From: Phycisphaeraceae bacterium
GTDB lineage: Bacteria > Planctomycetota > Phycisphaerae > Phycisphaerales > Phycisphaeraceae
Direction of reading: 5' to 3'
Length of the DNA: 59,214 nucleotides
NCBI GenBank assembly: GCA_002704825.1
Contig: PAIY01000117.1
Coordinates: 1-59,214 of the forward strand
Below, in pieces: positions 1 to 8,034 of this stretch; position 1 is the first letter of the stretch; the number at the start of each line of letters is the position of its first letter. A model generated the notes under the pieces. It did no database searches. It was not told where the DNA came from and saw only the letters and a program-made list of their open reading frames with translations. Made by a program: the position numbers and the translations under genes.

Positions 1-35
1 CGGGTTGCATTGAAGTATGTGTGCAAGGCAACCCG
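1..35. repeat. Inverted repeat downstream of the esterase gene
   Basis: CGGGTTGC at 1-8 pairs perfectly with GCAACCCG at 28-35 around a 19-base loop. It lies just 3' of the minus-strand hydrolase gene and could be its terminator stem or part of a dispersed palindrome. The window edge hides any T-run, so the role is undecided. Confidence 0.35.
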
Positions 36-76
36 TGCCGCAGGAGCGACTCGGCTTTTGGATTGTTCGAAAGATT

Positions 77-946
77 CTATGACAGCGACTGTGCGTATTC
101 ATTGACGAAGGATTGATCGTCAAGCCAACCCAGTTGGATCAGGAACTGTTCCATATGCCCGAGGGTGTCCGCAAAAAGTTCGACGTTGCGCCCATCACGG
201 AGATTGAAAAACCCGTGGCCTTTGCCGGGGTAACTGATCAACTCACATTGATTGCCAGCCTGTTGCATCAGTTGCGTGAAAATCTCTGCCTGATCATGCG
301 GGACGGTGACATCATCTTCCCCATGCACGATTTTCACCGGCGGTAAACCAGGTCTTACCTGATGTATCGGTGAGACATCACTGCCCCGCTCGCCGAAGTC
401 TTCGAGCAAACCGGAGATGGTGTCGTTGTGTGATCGTGACAACCAACTCTCCACGACGGTATCGAGGACCGGGTTAAACAGGAACATGGCAGCGGGTGTC
501 GGGTCGATGGATAGATCGTCATCCGGCGCATCACAGTCTTTTGCCAACGCGGTATTGGCTGCAAGGTGACCACCTGCACTGCCCCCCGAAGCACAGATAC
601 GATTGATGTCGATGCCAAGACGATGAGCATGTTTGCGGACATAACGCATCGCCGAGCGTGCATCTTCGACACAGTCAAAAGGCGTAGCACCGTGTTTTGA
701 TTTGATGCGGTACTCGACGATGCAGCAGATCAGACCACGCTGCATGAGATACGTCGCCTGCGGGTGAAAATGTTCAATCGTGCCATTGCGCCAACCCCCA
801 CCGAAGTAGAACACCACCGCGGGTGTCGGGCCGGTGAGATGGTCGGGGATCAGAAAATGGATGGATAAATCAATGCCATCGACGGTGCGATAAATCTCCG
901 CGAATTGGGCATCATCCAATTGAACAGCAATTGTGCGAATGGGCAT
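77..946 (-). CDS. Alpha/beta hydrolase (carboxylesterase-like)
   Basis: This 289-residue alpha/beta-hydrolase-fold enzyme is probably a carboxyl esterase or related hydrolase acting in the cytoplasm, since no signal peptide is visible. The oxyanion-hole segment is FGGGW at residues 48-52, an HGGGW variant. The nucleophile elbow is G-G-S-A-G with Ser123. The acid is probably Asp211 or Asp212 in HGEDDVTVP, and the base is His244 in GKGHGF. This order matches the BD-FAE/acetyl-esterase-like group of the alpha/beta hydrolase 3 family. The ATG start is preceded by a GGAG about seven bases upstream. It is the last gene of a minus-strand run behind der, with a 120-base gap. The substrate cannot be told from sequence. 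Family-level confidence is high. Confidence 0.85.
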   Translation of the reverse strand: MPIRTIAVQLDDAQFAEIYRTVDGIDLSIHFLIPDHLTGPTPAVVFYFGGGWRNGTIEHFHPQATYLMQRGLICCIVEYRIKSKHGATPFDCVEDARSAMRYVRKHAHRLGIDINRICASGGSAGGHLAANTALAKDCDAPDDDLSIDPTPAAMFLFNPVLDTVVESWLSRSHNDTISGLLEDFGERGSDVSPIHQVRPGLPPVKIVHGEDDVTVPHDQAEIFTQLMQQAGNQCELISYPGKGHGFFNLRDGRNVELFADTLGHMEQFLIQLGWLDDQSFVNEYAQSLS

Positions 947-1066
947 GGGAAACTCCGGTTGACCGGTATGTGCATTTGTGATTTAGCCGCATCACTTGTG
1001 ATGCGCGCCACCGTGAACTTGCCATGAACCAAGCGCTTCGCGAGCGATGCAGCAAAATGCGTTATT

Positions 1067-2440
1067 TTACGACTTGTCCGGCATTTCCTTGCGGCCTCGG
1101 ACCAGCAGCTTGATCGGCACCTCGGAGAACGGCAGTTCGTCACGCATCTTGTTGATCATGAACCGTTCGTAATTGTTATCAAACAGGTCCGGGTGATTGA
1201 CGAACAAGCCAATCGTCGGCGGGTAGGTTTGAAGCTGTGTCACATAGAACACATTCAGACGACGCCCCTTGTTGGCAGGGGGCAAACGACGCGTCATGAT
1301 CTCACGGATCACGCGGTTGAGTTCACCGGTCGGTACGCGATGTCCTGCCTGCTCGTAAAGGTTCTTGGTCATCGCCAACACCTGCTTGAGACCTTCAGCC
1401 TTCTGGGCACTGAGGAAGACGATCGGTGCAAAGTCCAGACCCTTGAGCGCATCATCCAGATACTCAGCATAGTCTTCCTGCGTCGTTTCCTTGGGGACCA
1501 AATCCCATTTGTTGATGACGATGATGGTCGGCTTATCGTGTTTGAGCACTTCATTGCCAAGCTGCTTGTCGACACTACTGATCGGTAGTGACGCATCAAT
1601 CATAAACAGCACGACATCAGCGCGGCGGATGGCACGCAGTGACCGGTGATGCGAGTAGTATTCGATATCACCCTTGATGGACTTGTGCTTTTTCACACCC
1701 GCAGTGTCGATAGCCGTAAACACATTGTCGTTGACTTCAAAGCGCACGTCGACGCTGTCACGTGTCGTGCCTTCGATCTCGCTGACGATGACGCGCTCTT
1801 CACCGGCAAAGGCGTTGACGAGTGTACTCTTGCCTGCGTTACGCTTACCGACGATGGCAATCTGGATCCCCGGATCAAGGCTGCGGTCGGACTTACCTTG
1901 CGCTGCCATGGCTTCAAAGTCGATTGCATCACGGATGGCATCAAGGAAGCTGGTCTTCAGATGCTTGGTTTCAGCGGAGATCATCACCGGTTCACCAAAG
2001 CCAAGCCGCATGAAGTCAGCAGCTTCCATCTCCAGTTTCGGGCCGTCCACCTTGTTGCAGACGAGCATGACTTTGCTCAGGTCCGCCCCACCGGTTCGCA
2101 GGAGTTTGGCGACCTGTTCATCCAATGGGAGAATGCCCGTCTGAGCATCGACGATGAACATGATCAAATCCGCATCCCCGATGGCGTTGGCAATCTGGCG
2201 TTCGACGGACGTGGTGAGATTCTGGGAGTCTTCAATGCCGTAACCACCCGTGTCGTACACTTCGACCACGGGAGACTCACCGCCCCTGGTTGCAGGGGGC
2301 AATTCGATGATGGCGTTGACACGGTCTCGCGTCACACCGGCGGTGGGGTCGACGATACTGATCCGACGACCGGCCATGAGATTGAATAATGAACTTTTCC
2401 CCACGTTGGGGCGTCCGACGATAACGACTTTGGGCATCAT
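1067..2440 (-). CDS. der: Ribosome biogenesis GTPase Der (EngA)
   Basis: Der is a tandem two-GTPase protein needed for assembly of the 50S ribosomal subunit. Both G domains are complete. The first has GRPNVGKS (9-16), DTGG (63-66) and NKVD (129-132). The second has GKRNAGKS (198-205), DTAG (245-248) and NKWD (310-313). A C-terminal KH-like domain of about 90 residues follows. At 457 residues it has normal family length. The start is Met-Met; the first ATG overlaps the tsaB stop in an ATGA arrangement (2437-2440), which suggests translational coupling to tsaB. A short extra loop (TRGGESP, near residues 51-57) lies ahead of the first DTGG. Identification is secure. Confidence 0.97.
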   Translation of the reverse strand: MMPKVVIVGRPNVGKSSLFNLMAGRRISIVDPTAGVTRDRVNAIIELPPATRGGESPVVEVYDTGGYGIEDSQNLTTSVERQIANAIGDADLIMFIVDAQTGILPLDEQVAKLLRTGGADLSKVMLVCNKVDGPKLEMEAADFMRLGFGEPVMISAETKHLKTSFLDAIRDAIDFEAMAAQGKSDRSLDPGIQIAIVGKRNAGKSTLVNAFAGEERVIVSEIEGTTRDSVDVRFEVNDNVFTAIDTAGVKKHKSIKGDIEYYSHHRSLRAIRRADVVLFMIDASLPISSVDKQLGNEVLKHDKPTIIVINKWDLVPKETTQEDYAEYLDDALKGLDFAPIVFLSAQKAEGLKQVLAMTKNLYEQAGHRVPTGELNRVIREIMTRRLPPANKGRRLNVFYVTQLQTYPPTIGLFVNHPDLFDNNYERFMINKMRDELPFSEVPIKLLVRGRKEMPDKS

Positions 2441-3141
2441 GAGCGGGTTACTCGCTTGTGCTTGTTTTGCTCCCAGAGCTTGACCGCCTCTGGTTCACGG
2501 GCATACAGCGGCACCAATGCGTAAGCATCAATGTACTGCTGGTCACTTGCCAGTTGTTGACCGATTTGCCAGACGTGCTTCACTTGTGGTTTGGCAAGTA
2601 AAACGTCGAGCACCACCAGGCCTTCACGCGAGGGAACCGGCGGTAATTTTTCACCAAGCAACTGTACCTGTCCGGTTGCGCCGGATAGCAATTGCTCGAG
2701 GGTTTGCACATCAGCATCGCAGGTCGCTTGCCAGCGATCACCGTTGTGCTTGTACAGGCAACCGAAAACGGTGCCATGCTTTTCGTTGATTGCGACTGCC
2801 AGGGTCGCATCGGATTTTTCGACATTCCGGGCCACCACGTCAATCGTGGGGACCGCGACGATTTTCGCGCCGGTGATCATGGCAATGACCTTGGCGGTGG
2901 TGACCGCGATACGCAGCCCCGTGAACGAGCCCGGACCGATGGAGACGTAAATTTCCGCAATGTCCGCAGGCTTGATCCCGTTGTCTTCGCAGACTTTGGC
3001 AACCGAAGGCATCAGGTCCACCCGATGTCGCCGCGGCGTGGGAAGCTCGATCGCGCAAAGCAACTGATCGCCTTTACCCAGGGCAATGGCGCCTTGTCGG
3101 CTGGAGGTCTCAATCGCCAGGTTATACGTCGCGTTGGCCAT
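2437..3141 (-). CDS. tsaB: tRNA t6A biosynthesis protein TsaB
   Basis: TsaB (YeaZ) is the inactive-paralogue partner of TsaD in the complex that makes N6-threonylcarbamoyladenosine at position 37 of ANN-decoding tRNAs. The 234-residue protein has the ASKHA-fold signature IETSS at residues 10-14 and the diagnostic GPGSFTGLRI at 69-78. Its C-terminal half is divergent, as usual in this family. The other t6A genes (tsaC, tsaD, tsaE) are not in this window. The gene overlaps der by four bases, so it is probably co-transcribed with it. A 139-base gap separates it from the upstream macro-domain gene. The ATG at 3139-3141 is the natural start because the conserved strand begins a few residues later. 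Confidence 0.95.
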   Translation of the reverse strand: MANATYNLAIETSSRQGAIALGKGDQLLCAIELPTPRRHRVDLMPSVAKVCEDNGIKPADIAEIYVSIGPGSFTGLRIAVTTAKVIAMITGAKIVAVPTIDVVARNVEKSDATLAVAINEKHGTVFGCLYKHNGDRWQATCDADVQTLEQLLSGATGQVQLLGEKLPPVPSREGLVVLDVLLAKPQVKHVWQIGQQLASDQQYIDAYALVPLYAREPEAVKLWEQNKHKRVTRS

Positions 3142-3280
3142 AGCCCAGCCATTCTACCCGAAAACATGTCAAACGTGAACTTTTTTTGTTGAGGTCGGTT
3201 TGGGGGGATTGGGGCAGTGTTGGCTAGGTGGGGCGTCTGGTTAAGAAAGAATGTTTCGACTGCACGAGCATCTGCATGAT

Positions 3281-3742
3281 TCACCGGTAACACACGACTC
3301 GCACGTCTCCGTCGAAGTGTAGTTTGCCCAGTTCGTCCTGCATGATCGCCAGGACTTGTTGTTGCTTGCTGCCACCTGTTCCTGCACCGATCAGGGGCAG
3401 GGCGATGGATTGGAAGTGATGCTCGGTTGCCAGGGCCAAGGCATGTCGGACACTGTCGCGGATGGCGCGTTCGCTGGAGCGCCAGAGCAGGTTGATACCC
3501 GCGACGTGGATGATGGCTTTGTGAGGTAACTTGCCAGCAGAGGTAATGACCGCGTGTCCCAACGGGATCGGCCCAAGTTTGGCGAGTTCGCGAAAAGGGG
3601 CATAGCCGCCGCGTTTCTTGATCGCGCCACTGACACCTTGTGGCAATAGTAACCACCACGGGATGATGTTCCGGTTCCAGGCGTTGACGATCACATCAAC
3701 ATCCTGATCCAGCAGATCACCATGGACGATGCTCAGGTTCAT
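3281..3742 (-). CDS. Macro-domain protein (ADP-ribose binding/processing)
   Basis: This is a stand-alone 153-residue macro domain. Macro domains bind ADP-ribose and related metabolites, and some remove ADP-ribose from proteins or nucleic acids. Visible signatures are HGDL with Asp9, VIVNA with Asn20, the glycine loop GVSGAI (36-41), and the phosphate-binding loop IGAGTGG (118-124). Residues 22-34, which include two tryptophans, replace the more usual short asparagine-rich loop. The start overlaps the stop of the upstream lipoprotein gene by four bases, so the two are likely translated together. Which ADP-ribosyl substrate it serves is unknown, and no ADP-ribosyltransferase was seen nearby. 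Confidence 0.85.
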   Translation of the reverse strand: MNLSIVHGDLLDQDVDVIVNAWNRNIIPWWLLLPQGVSGAIKKRGGYAPFRELAKLGPIPLGHAVITSAGKLPHKAIIHVAGINLLWRSSERAIRDSVRHALALATEHHFQSIALPLIGAGTGGSKQQQVLAIMQDELGKLHFDGDVRVVCYR

Positions 3743-4143
3743 CGGTTCACAAAGAGATTGCGTTCGATCTGTTGGTAAATGAGGTTGGCCTGCTCCTTGT
3801 CGACGGAGTCTTTGAGACCGAGGATTTCGATGCGGGTGTGGTTGAGTCCCGTGCCGGTGACGATCAGGCGGTACTGACGCCCACGTGCGCTGGAGAACTC
3901 GAACACAGCATCCACTGCGGTGATGTTGGGCTTGATATTTTGCAGTCGCAATTGGGCAAGCGTGTTCTGCGTCTCAGCGACCACACGCTGCGGTTCGACC
4001 TTGACGGACTGGCGGACAAGGGTGACTTCGGTGCCCTTTTTGGCCAGGACATTACTCACCGGCGAACCGCTGGAACAACCCGGCAGCAGCATCAGGGACA
4101 GACAACCGAGCATGAGGATGGCAATTAACGTGGTTGATTTCAT
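3739..4143 (-). CDS. Small lipoprotein, DUF3568-like
   Basis: This 134-residue protein has a type II signal peptide: a basic start, a hydrophobic stretch, and lipobox L-P-G-C with the lipidated cysteine at residue 23. The mature part is a small alpha/beta domain of about 110 residues containing the segment RQYRLIVTGTG. It resembles the small planctomycete lipoproteins annotated as DUF3568, but that match is from memory and tentative. It is probably anchored in a membrane. It overlaps the macro-domain gene by four bases and reads divergently from the YgfZ-like gene; the 157-base spacer between them must hold both promoters. No function is assigned. Confidence 0.7.
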   Translation of the reverse strand: MKSTTLIAILMLGCLSLMLLPGCSSGSPVSNVLAKKGTEVTLVRQSVKVEPQRVVAETQNTLAQLRLQNIKPNITAVDAVFEFSSARGRQYRLIVTGTGLNHTRIEILGLKDSVDKEQANLIYQQIERNLFVNR

Positions 4144-4300
4144 AAGTACAACTTCGGCTTATGAGCGTCTTTAACTTGAAACACGCGCTTAACGTACCAA
4201 TCAGAATCGTGTTCAGAAAGGACACCGCGGTTTGCTGATCGGCCTGCGTTGTTTTAGCATTCTCTATTGGACGATCAATATTGTTTCCCGAGAACCATTC

Positions 4301-5455
4301 ATGCAAAGTGCCCTTAAGCAACGACTCGATCAAACCAACCCTGTCTGGATGAGCTTCGGCCCTGAAGAGGGTGCGGTTGAGGTGGTGGAAAGCTTTGGGC
4401 ATTACGAAGCGGAGTATGCAGCGATTCGCAAAGGCGTTGGAATTTTGCATATGCCCTGGCTTGGCCTGGTGAATGTGGGTGGCACGGATCGCCTTGCCTT
4501 TCTCAACAACATGGTCTCACATGACACGGTTTCACTGTCCGTCGGCCAGACGCGCCGGTGTTTTCTGCTCAGCAAGCAGGGGCGCATTGATGCGGACATG
4601 GTGATTTGTCAGCAGGAAGGCAACTGCCTGATGCTCATGGATCGTTATGCCACCGGCTACGTTGCCAGCGAGTTGGAAAAATATGTGTTCACCGAAGATG
4701 TGGACTTAACCGACATCACTGAGCAATGGGAAATCGTCGGACTTTTCGGTCCCATGGCGCTGCGTGCGCTTGAGTCTGCCTGTGGCTGTAAAGAGATCAT
4801 CGATCTTGACCCCCAAGCCTTTACCCAGATCACTTTGGCAGACAAGCCATGTCTTGTGATCCGTGAAGACCTGGGTAATACCTTGGGTTTGACCGTGCTG
4901 ATTAAAGCTGAGGACATGGATGCGATTTATGCCTTACTCACCGAGCAGGTGGGCGGGATCGTGCCTGATATTGATCAATCCGAAGGTGAGAATCCGACTT
5001 CGCCCAAGCGTGCTCTGGTCGGCCGGTCGATTGGTTGGTCAGCATTTAACACTGCCCGAATTGAGTCCGGCGTGCCGATGTTCCGCGTGGACTACGGGCC
5101 GGACTGTTTGCCGCATGAAACGAGTCTGCTTGAGCAGACGGTGAGTTTCACCAAGGGCTGTTATCTTGGGCAGGAAGTCGTTGCTCGCATGGAATCACGG
5201 GGTCATCCCAAGCGTAAACTCGTGGGTGTGAAGTTCGACAGCACGGACCTGCCGATCGCCGGGACGCAGTTGCAGGATGAAGCCGGTGATGTGGTGGGTG
5301 CATTGACATCATCGACCTGTGCACCGCTTGCCGGTCAGAATGCCGTGGGTTTTGCGATGGTCAAATGGGGCAAACATCGCAAGGGCACCAAAGTCAAAGT
5401 CGGTGCTGACGGTAAGTTGATTGATGGGACGGTCTGCGCTTTGCAGGTGGTGTGA
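4301..5455 (+). CDS. ygfZ: YgfZ/CAF17-family folate-binding protein
   Basis: This 384-residue GcvT-fold protein belongs to the YgfZ/COG0354 group, which binds tetrahydrofolate and supports assembly or repair of certain iron-sulfur enzymes. The defining signature K-G-C-Y-x-G-Q-E is present at residues 285-292, with the conserved cysteine at 287. A GcvT-like N-terminal domain and a C-terminal beta-barrel-like domain flank it. The frame is open 69 bases further upstream (to 4232), but that extension has no family resemblance, so ATG 4301 is preferred; a weak GAGAA lies just before it. The gene is transcribed divergently from the lipoprotein-macro pair. It has its own 3' spacer with an inverted repeat, so it is probably monocistronic. 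Confidence 0.88.
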   Translation: MQSALKQRLDQTNPVWMSFGPEEGAVEVVESFGHYEAEYAAIRKGVGILHMPWLGLVNVGGTDRLAFLNNMVSHDTVSLSVGQTRRCFLLSKQGRIDADMVICQQEGNCLMLMDRYATGYVASELEKYVFTEDVDLTDITEQWEIVGLFGPMALRALESACGCKEIIDLDPQAFTQITLADKPCLVIREDLGNTLGLTVLIKAEDMDAIYALLTEQVGGIVPDIDQSEGENPTSPKRALVGRSIGWSAFNTARIESGVPMFRVDYGPDCLPHETSLLEQTVSFTKGCYLGQEVVARMESRGHPKRKLVGVKFDSTDLPIAGTQLQDEAGDVVGALTSSTCAPLAGQNAVGFAMVKWGKHRKGTKVKVGADGKLIDGTVCALQVV

Positions 5456-5484
5456 TCTAAGACATCAACGTCATTTCTTTGAAT

Positions 5485-5620
5485 GCAGGCGAGCTGCGTT
5501 GTGTCAACACGGATTTGACCAAAGGTCAAAATGAGACAATGAGATATCAAAACCGTTGACAATCACACAGTTGAGCTTCGCTCAATCTCGCGTTGACACA
5601 ACGCGGCTCACCTGAAATGC
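5485..5620. repeat. Dispersed inverted-repeat element, family C, copy 1
   Basis: The left arm (5485-5512) begins CAGGCGAGCTGCGTTGTG and the right arm (5571-5620) is its inverted counterpart, about 23 bases with two mismatches. Inside the right arm, TTGAGC-TTC-GCTCAA (5571-5585) forms a further hairpin. The same arms recur at 7704-7827 and once at 18136-18172. The element fills the spacer between the YgfZ gene and the SpoIIE phosphatase gene. Confidence 0.75.
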
Positions 5621-5699
5621 AACAGATATTTACAGGTGAAAAATTTCGTCTATTTCGAAGCATTACGTTATGATGTCTGACTGACAGGGGTATCTGTCT

Positions 5700-7010
5700 T
5701 TGATTGTCGTGGTGGCCATGCTGAATGACTCTGAACAATTCGACCGTGCAAAGAGCATGCTGCGCGTGCTGGAAGTTGCCCGTCGGTTGGCTGCGCCTTG
5801 TCCGTTGTGCGAACTGCTTGATGCGGTGATCGAGGCGGGGCGTGATGTGCTTCAGGCGGATCGCGGGTCGGTGTTTTTGTATGACCAGCAACCCCATGAG
5901 CTTTACATGATCACCGGGACGGGTTTGGAGGCGTTGCGGTTTTGTGCGGATCAGGGGCTTGCCGGTGAGTGTGCCAGCAAGCGTGATGTACTCAACATTC
6001 CCGACTGTTATGCGGATGGCCGCTTCAATCAGGAGATTGACCGCAAGACGGGGTATCGCACGAATAGCATGATCACCGTGCCGCTGGTCGGACTTGAGGA
6101 CAAGCTCGTCGGAGTGATGCAGATGCTCAACGCCCAGCGGGGTCACTTTGATGACGAAGACGAGCAGATCGCGTTGGCTTTGGCGGGGCAGGCAGCCGTC
6201 GCCATCCAGCGCGCCCAACTCCTCGCAGAGCAGCAGGTCAAAATCCGCATGGAACAGGATCTGAATCTGGCCCGTGATATCCAGATGGGGGTTCTGCCTT
6301 CGGCGTTGCCTGTGGTGACGGGGTATGACATTGCCACATTCAGCCAACCTGCGGATCAGACGGGGGGCGATATTTTTGATGTCGTCCGCCTGTCGCGCGA
6401 TGATGCCCAAGAGGACGATCCCAACTCGCCGGTGCTATTGATGCTTGCCGATGCAACAGGGCATGGCATTGGCCCCGCGTTGTCGGTCACGCAGATGCGC
6501 GCCATGTTCCGCATGGGACTTCGCCTGGGCACCGATCTGCATACCCTGCGACAGCACATCGACAGCCAACTCGAAGAAGACCTCGGCGGCAGTCGTTTCA
6601 TCACCGCCTTCTTTGGCATCCTCGATCCGCAGAAGCATGAAATCGATTATGAAGCACCTGGGCAGGCACCGCTAATGTGTTACCACGCTGCTGAGGACAG
6701 CTTTGAGACGCGCGACGCCTCAGGCATGCCCATGGGCATCATGGCATCGATCCCGCATGACGTGGTTGAACCCTTTGCCATGGGAGAGGGGGACATTTTC
6801 ATCCTGCTCACCGACGGTTTTTTCGAATGCCAGAAGCCCGGCAGCACCAAGGACATGTTCGGAGAATCAGGTGTTCAGGAAGTCGTACGCAAGCACTGTA
6901 ACGACTCAGCCGACACCATCATCAAGGCCCTCGTCCAGGCGCTACTGGACTACGCCCCAACCCAACCCCAGGCTGACGACTGGACCGCAATTGTTGTCAA
7001 ACGCGTCTAA
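5700..7010 (+). CDS. GAF-domain PP2C-type (SpoIIE) serine phosphatase
   Basis: This 436-residue protein has an N-terminal GAF sensor (about 20-170) and a C-terminal SpoIIE/RsbU-type PP2C phosphatase (about 190-436). Metal-binding motifs are intact: GGD with Asp224, ADATGHG (250-256), TDG (371-373) and DDWT (426-429). The linker segment ending IQMGVLP (194-200) is typical of this class. Such proteins dephosphorylate anti-sigma-factor antagonists in partner-switching pathways; no antagonist or kinase gene is present here. The start is TTG 5700, chosen because AGGGG (5686-5690) lies nine bases upstream. The ATG at 5718 is the alternative but has no well-spaced ribosome site. The GAF ligand is unknown. 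Confidence 0.9.
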   Translation: MIVVVAMLNDSEQFDRAKSMLRVLEVARRLAAPCPLCELLDAVIEAGRDVLQADRGSVFLYDQQPHELYMITGTGLEALRFCADQGLAGECASKRDVLNIPDCYADGRFNQEIDRKTGYRTNSMITVPLVGLEDKLVGVMQMLNAQRGHFDDEDEQIALALAGQAAVAIQRAQLLAEQQVKIRMEQDLNLARDIQMGVLPSALPVVTGYDIATFSQPADQTGGDIFDVVRLSRDDAQEDDPNSPVLLMLADATGHGIGPALSVTQMRAMFRMGLRLGTDLHTLRQHIDSQLEEDLGGSRFITAFFGILDPQKHEIDYEAPGQAPLMCYHAAEDSFETRDASGMPMGIMASIPHDVVEPFAMGEGDIFILLTDGFFECQKPGSTKDMFGESGVQEVVRKHCNDSADTIIKALVQALLDYAPTQPQADDWTAIVVKRV

Positions 7011-7118
7011 CCGCTTGCGGTTTAGCGCTCCCCGCCAATCACTAAACACCCATGTACTTGATGTCTCTGAGTTGACGCGCTAAACCGCAAGCGGTTTAAG
7101 ATATTGACGAAATCCGAA
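7009..7118. repeat. Dispersed inverted-repeat element, family B, copy 1
   Basis: CCGCTTGCGGTTTAGCGC (7011-7028) is the exact reverse complement of the sequence at 7078-7095, and each arm is itself a near-palindrome around AAACCGC/GCGGTTT. The right arm continues into a conserved tail ending in GAAATCCGAAA (7110-7120). A second pair of arms occurs at 20210-20480. The element starts at the stop codon of the phosphatase gene and runs up to the next gene, so it may also act as a transcript-end structure. Confidence 0.75.
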
Positions 7119-7124
7119 AATCCA

Positions 7125-7634
7125 ATGTCCGACACTTACCCTCATCCCGCCGCCATGAACCCTGATCAGCTTTATGAGCAGTGTTCACTCAAACAAACGC
7201 GTGGCACCGGTCCCGGGGGGCAGCATCGCAATAAGGTTGCCACCGCTGTCATTCTCACCCATGAACCCACCGGCATCACCGGCCAGGCATCCGAGCGACG
7301 CGAGCAGATTGCCAACCGCAAAGTGGCGCTCTTTCGCCTGCGGGTGAATCTGGCGTTACAAGTCCGCTGTGATCCCATTTACCCGCCCAGTGATCTCGTC
7401 CAATCCCGGTTTATCCAGGGCAGCATCAAAGTGAACCCTGCTCACACGGACTTCCCCGCAGTGTTGGCAGAAGTACTCGACAACCTCTATTTCACCAAGC
7501 TCGATCCCCGCAAGACCGGCTCACGTCTCGGCTGTAGCACATCTCAGTTGGTCAAGTTCCTTAAAAATGAACCGAGATCACTGGAAATGGTGAACCGTGA
7601 TCGCAAAGCCAAAAACATGCATCCGTTGCGCTGA
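7125..7634 (+). CDS. GGQ-domain release-factor homologue (peptide chain release factor-like)
   Basis: This 169-residue protein carries only the class I release-factor catalytic domain. The GGQ motif is in GTGPGGQHRNKV, with GGQ at residues 31-33. It lacks the stop-codon-recognition domains of RF1/RF2. It therefore resembles the small ribosome-rescue or release-factor homologues (ArfB/ICT1- and C12orf65-like). The C-terminus has basic residues (NRDRKAKNMHPLR), as in proteins that bind an empty mRNA channel. The frame is open back to a TTG at 7104, but those codons fall inside repeat element B, so ATG 7125 is preferred; no strong ribosome site is visible for either. It likely hydrolyses peptidyl-tRNA on stalled ribosomes; this is inferred from the family. 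Confidence 0.82.
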   Translation: MSDTYPHPAAMNPDQLYEQCSLKQTRGTGPGGQHRNKVATAVILTHEPTGITGQASERREQIANRKVALFRLRVNLALQVRCDPIYPPSDLVQSRFIQGSIKVNPAHTDFPAVLAEVLDNLYFTKLDPRKTGSRLGCSTSQLVKFLKNEPRSLEMVNRDRKAKNMHPLR

Positions 7635-7703
7635 GTTACGTTTTTCGTTACAAGGCAATTTTGCCACAGATGAATACAGATTCAGAGCAAAGTCAGGAGA
7701 TAT

Positions 7704-7827
7704 TCAGGCAAGTTGCATCGTGTCTACGCGGGATTGAGTGAAGCTCAAGTTGCCTTTGATTTTGCTATTTTGTGAGTTGATGTTCGACTTCGTCGAATCC
7801 CGCGTTGACACACCGCGACTCGCCTGA
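7704..7827. repeat. Dispersed inverted-repeat element, family C, copy 2
   Basis: The left arm (7704-7748) and inverted right arm (7783-7827) match the arms at 5485-5620. Both contain versions of TCAGGCGAGTCGCG followed by TGTGTCAACGCGGGATT, more diverged in the left arm. It occupies most of the 400-base gap between the release-factor homologue and proS; nothing gene-like is seen in the rest of that gap. Confidence 0.75.
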
Positions 7828-7869
7828 GCATCATCAAGTCTTAACCCTGCGTCCTCAGCGTCTGGGCGG

Positions 7870-7899
7870 TTCACGTTTACGATTGCTTTGTGCTAAGAT
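7870..7899 (+). promoter_or_regulatory. Possible sigma70-type promoter for proS
   Basis: TTCACG at 7870 and TAAGAT at 7894 are separated by 18 bases, which would start a transcript about 130 bases before the chosen proS start. The match is moderate and other boxes cannot be excluded. Confidence 0.3.
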
Positions 7900-8034
7900 G
7901 CCCGTCTATACCAATCGCCACTGAACATCCGGTTGCTTGTGTACGCGGGTGCTAAGTTGAAAGATTCAAAAGCATTGGCGACGCGGTCAATAGCATACCG
8001 ATTGGGTATGTCCGAATTTGCAAAGGTGACAGCT

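Noticed and set aside
113-346. A 77-codon plus-strand frame opposite the hydrolase gene
   Set aside because: It is antisense to the conserved C-terminal part of the hydrolase and has no independent support.
1263-2302. Two similar GCCCC...CAGGGGGCAA segments inside der (about 1,263-1,285 and 2,281-2,302)
   Set aside because: Both encode LPPA-containing segments of Der; the similarity is best explained by coding of similar short peptides, not by a mobile repeat.
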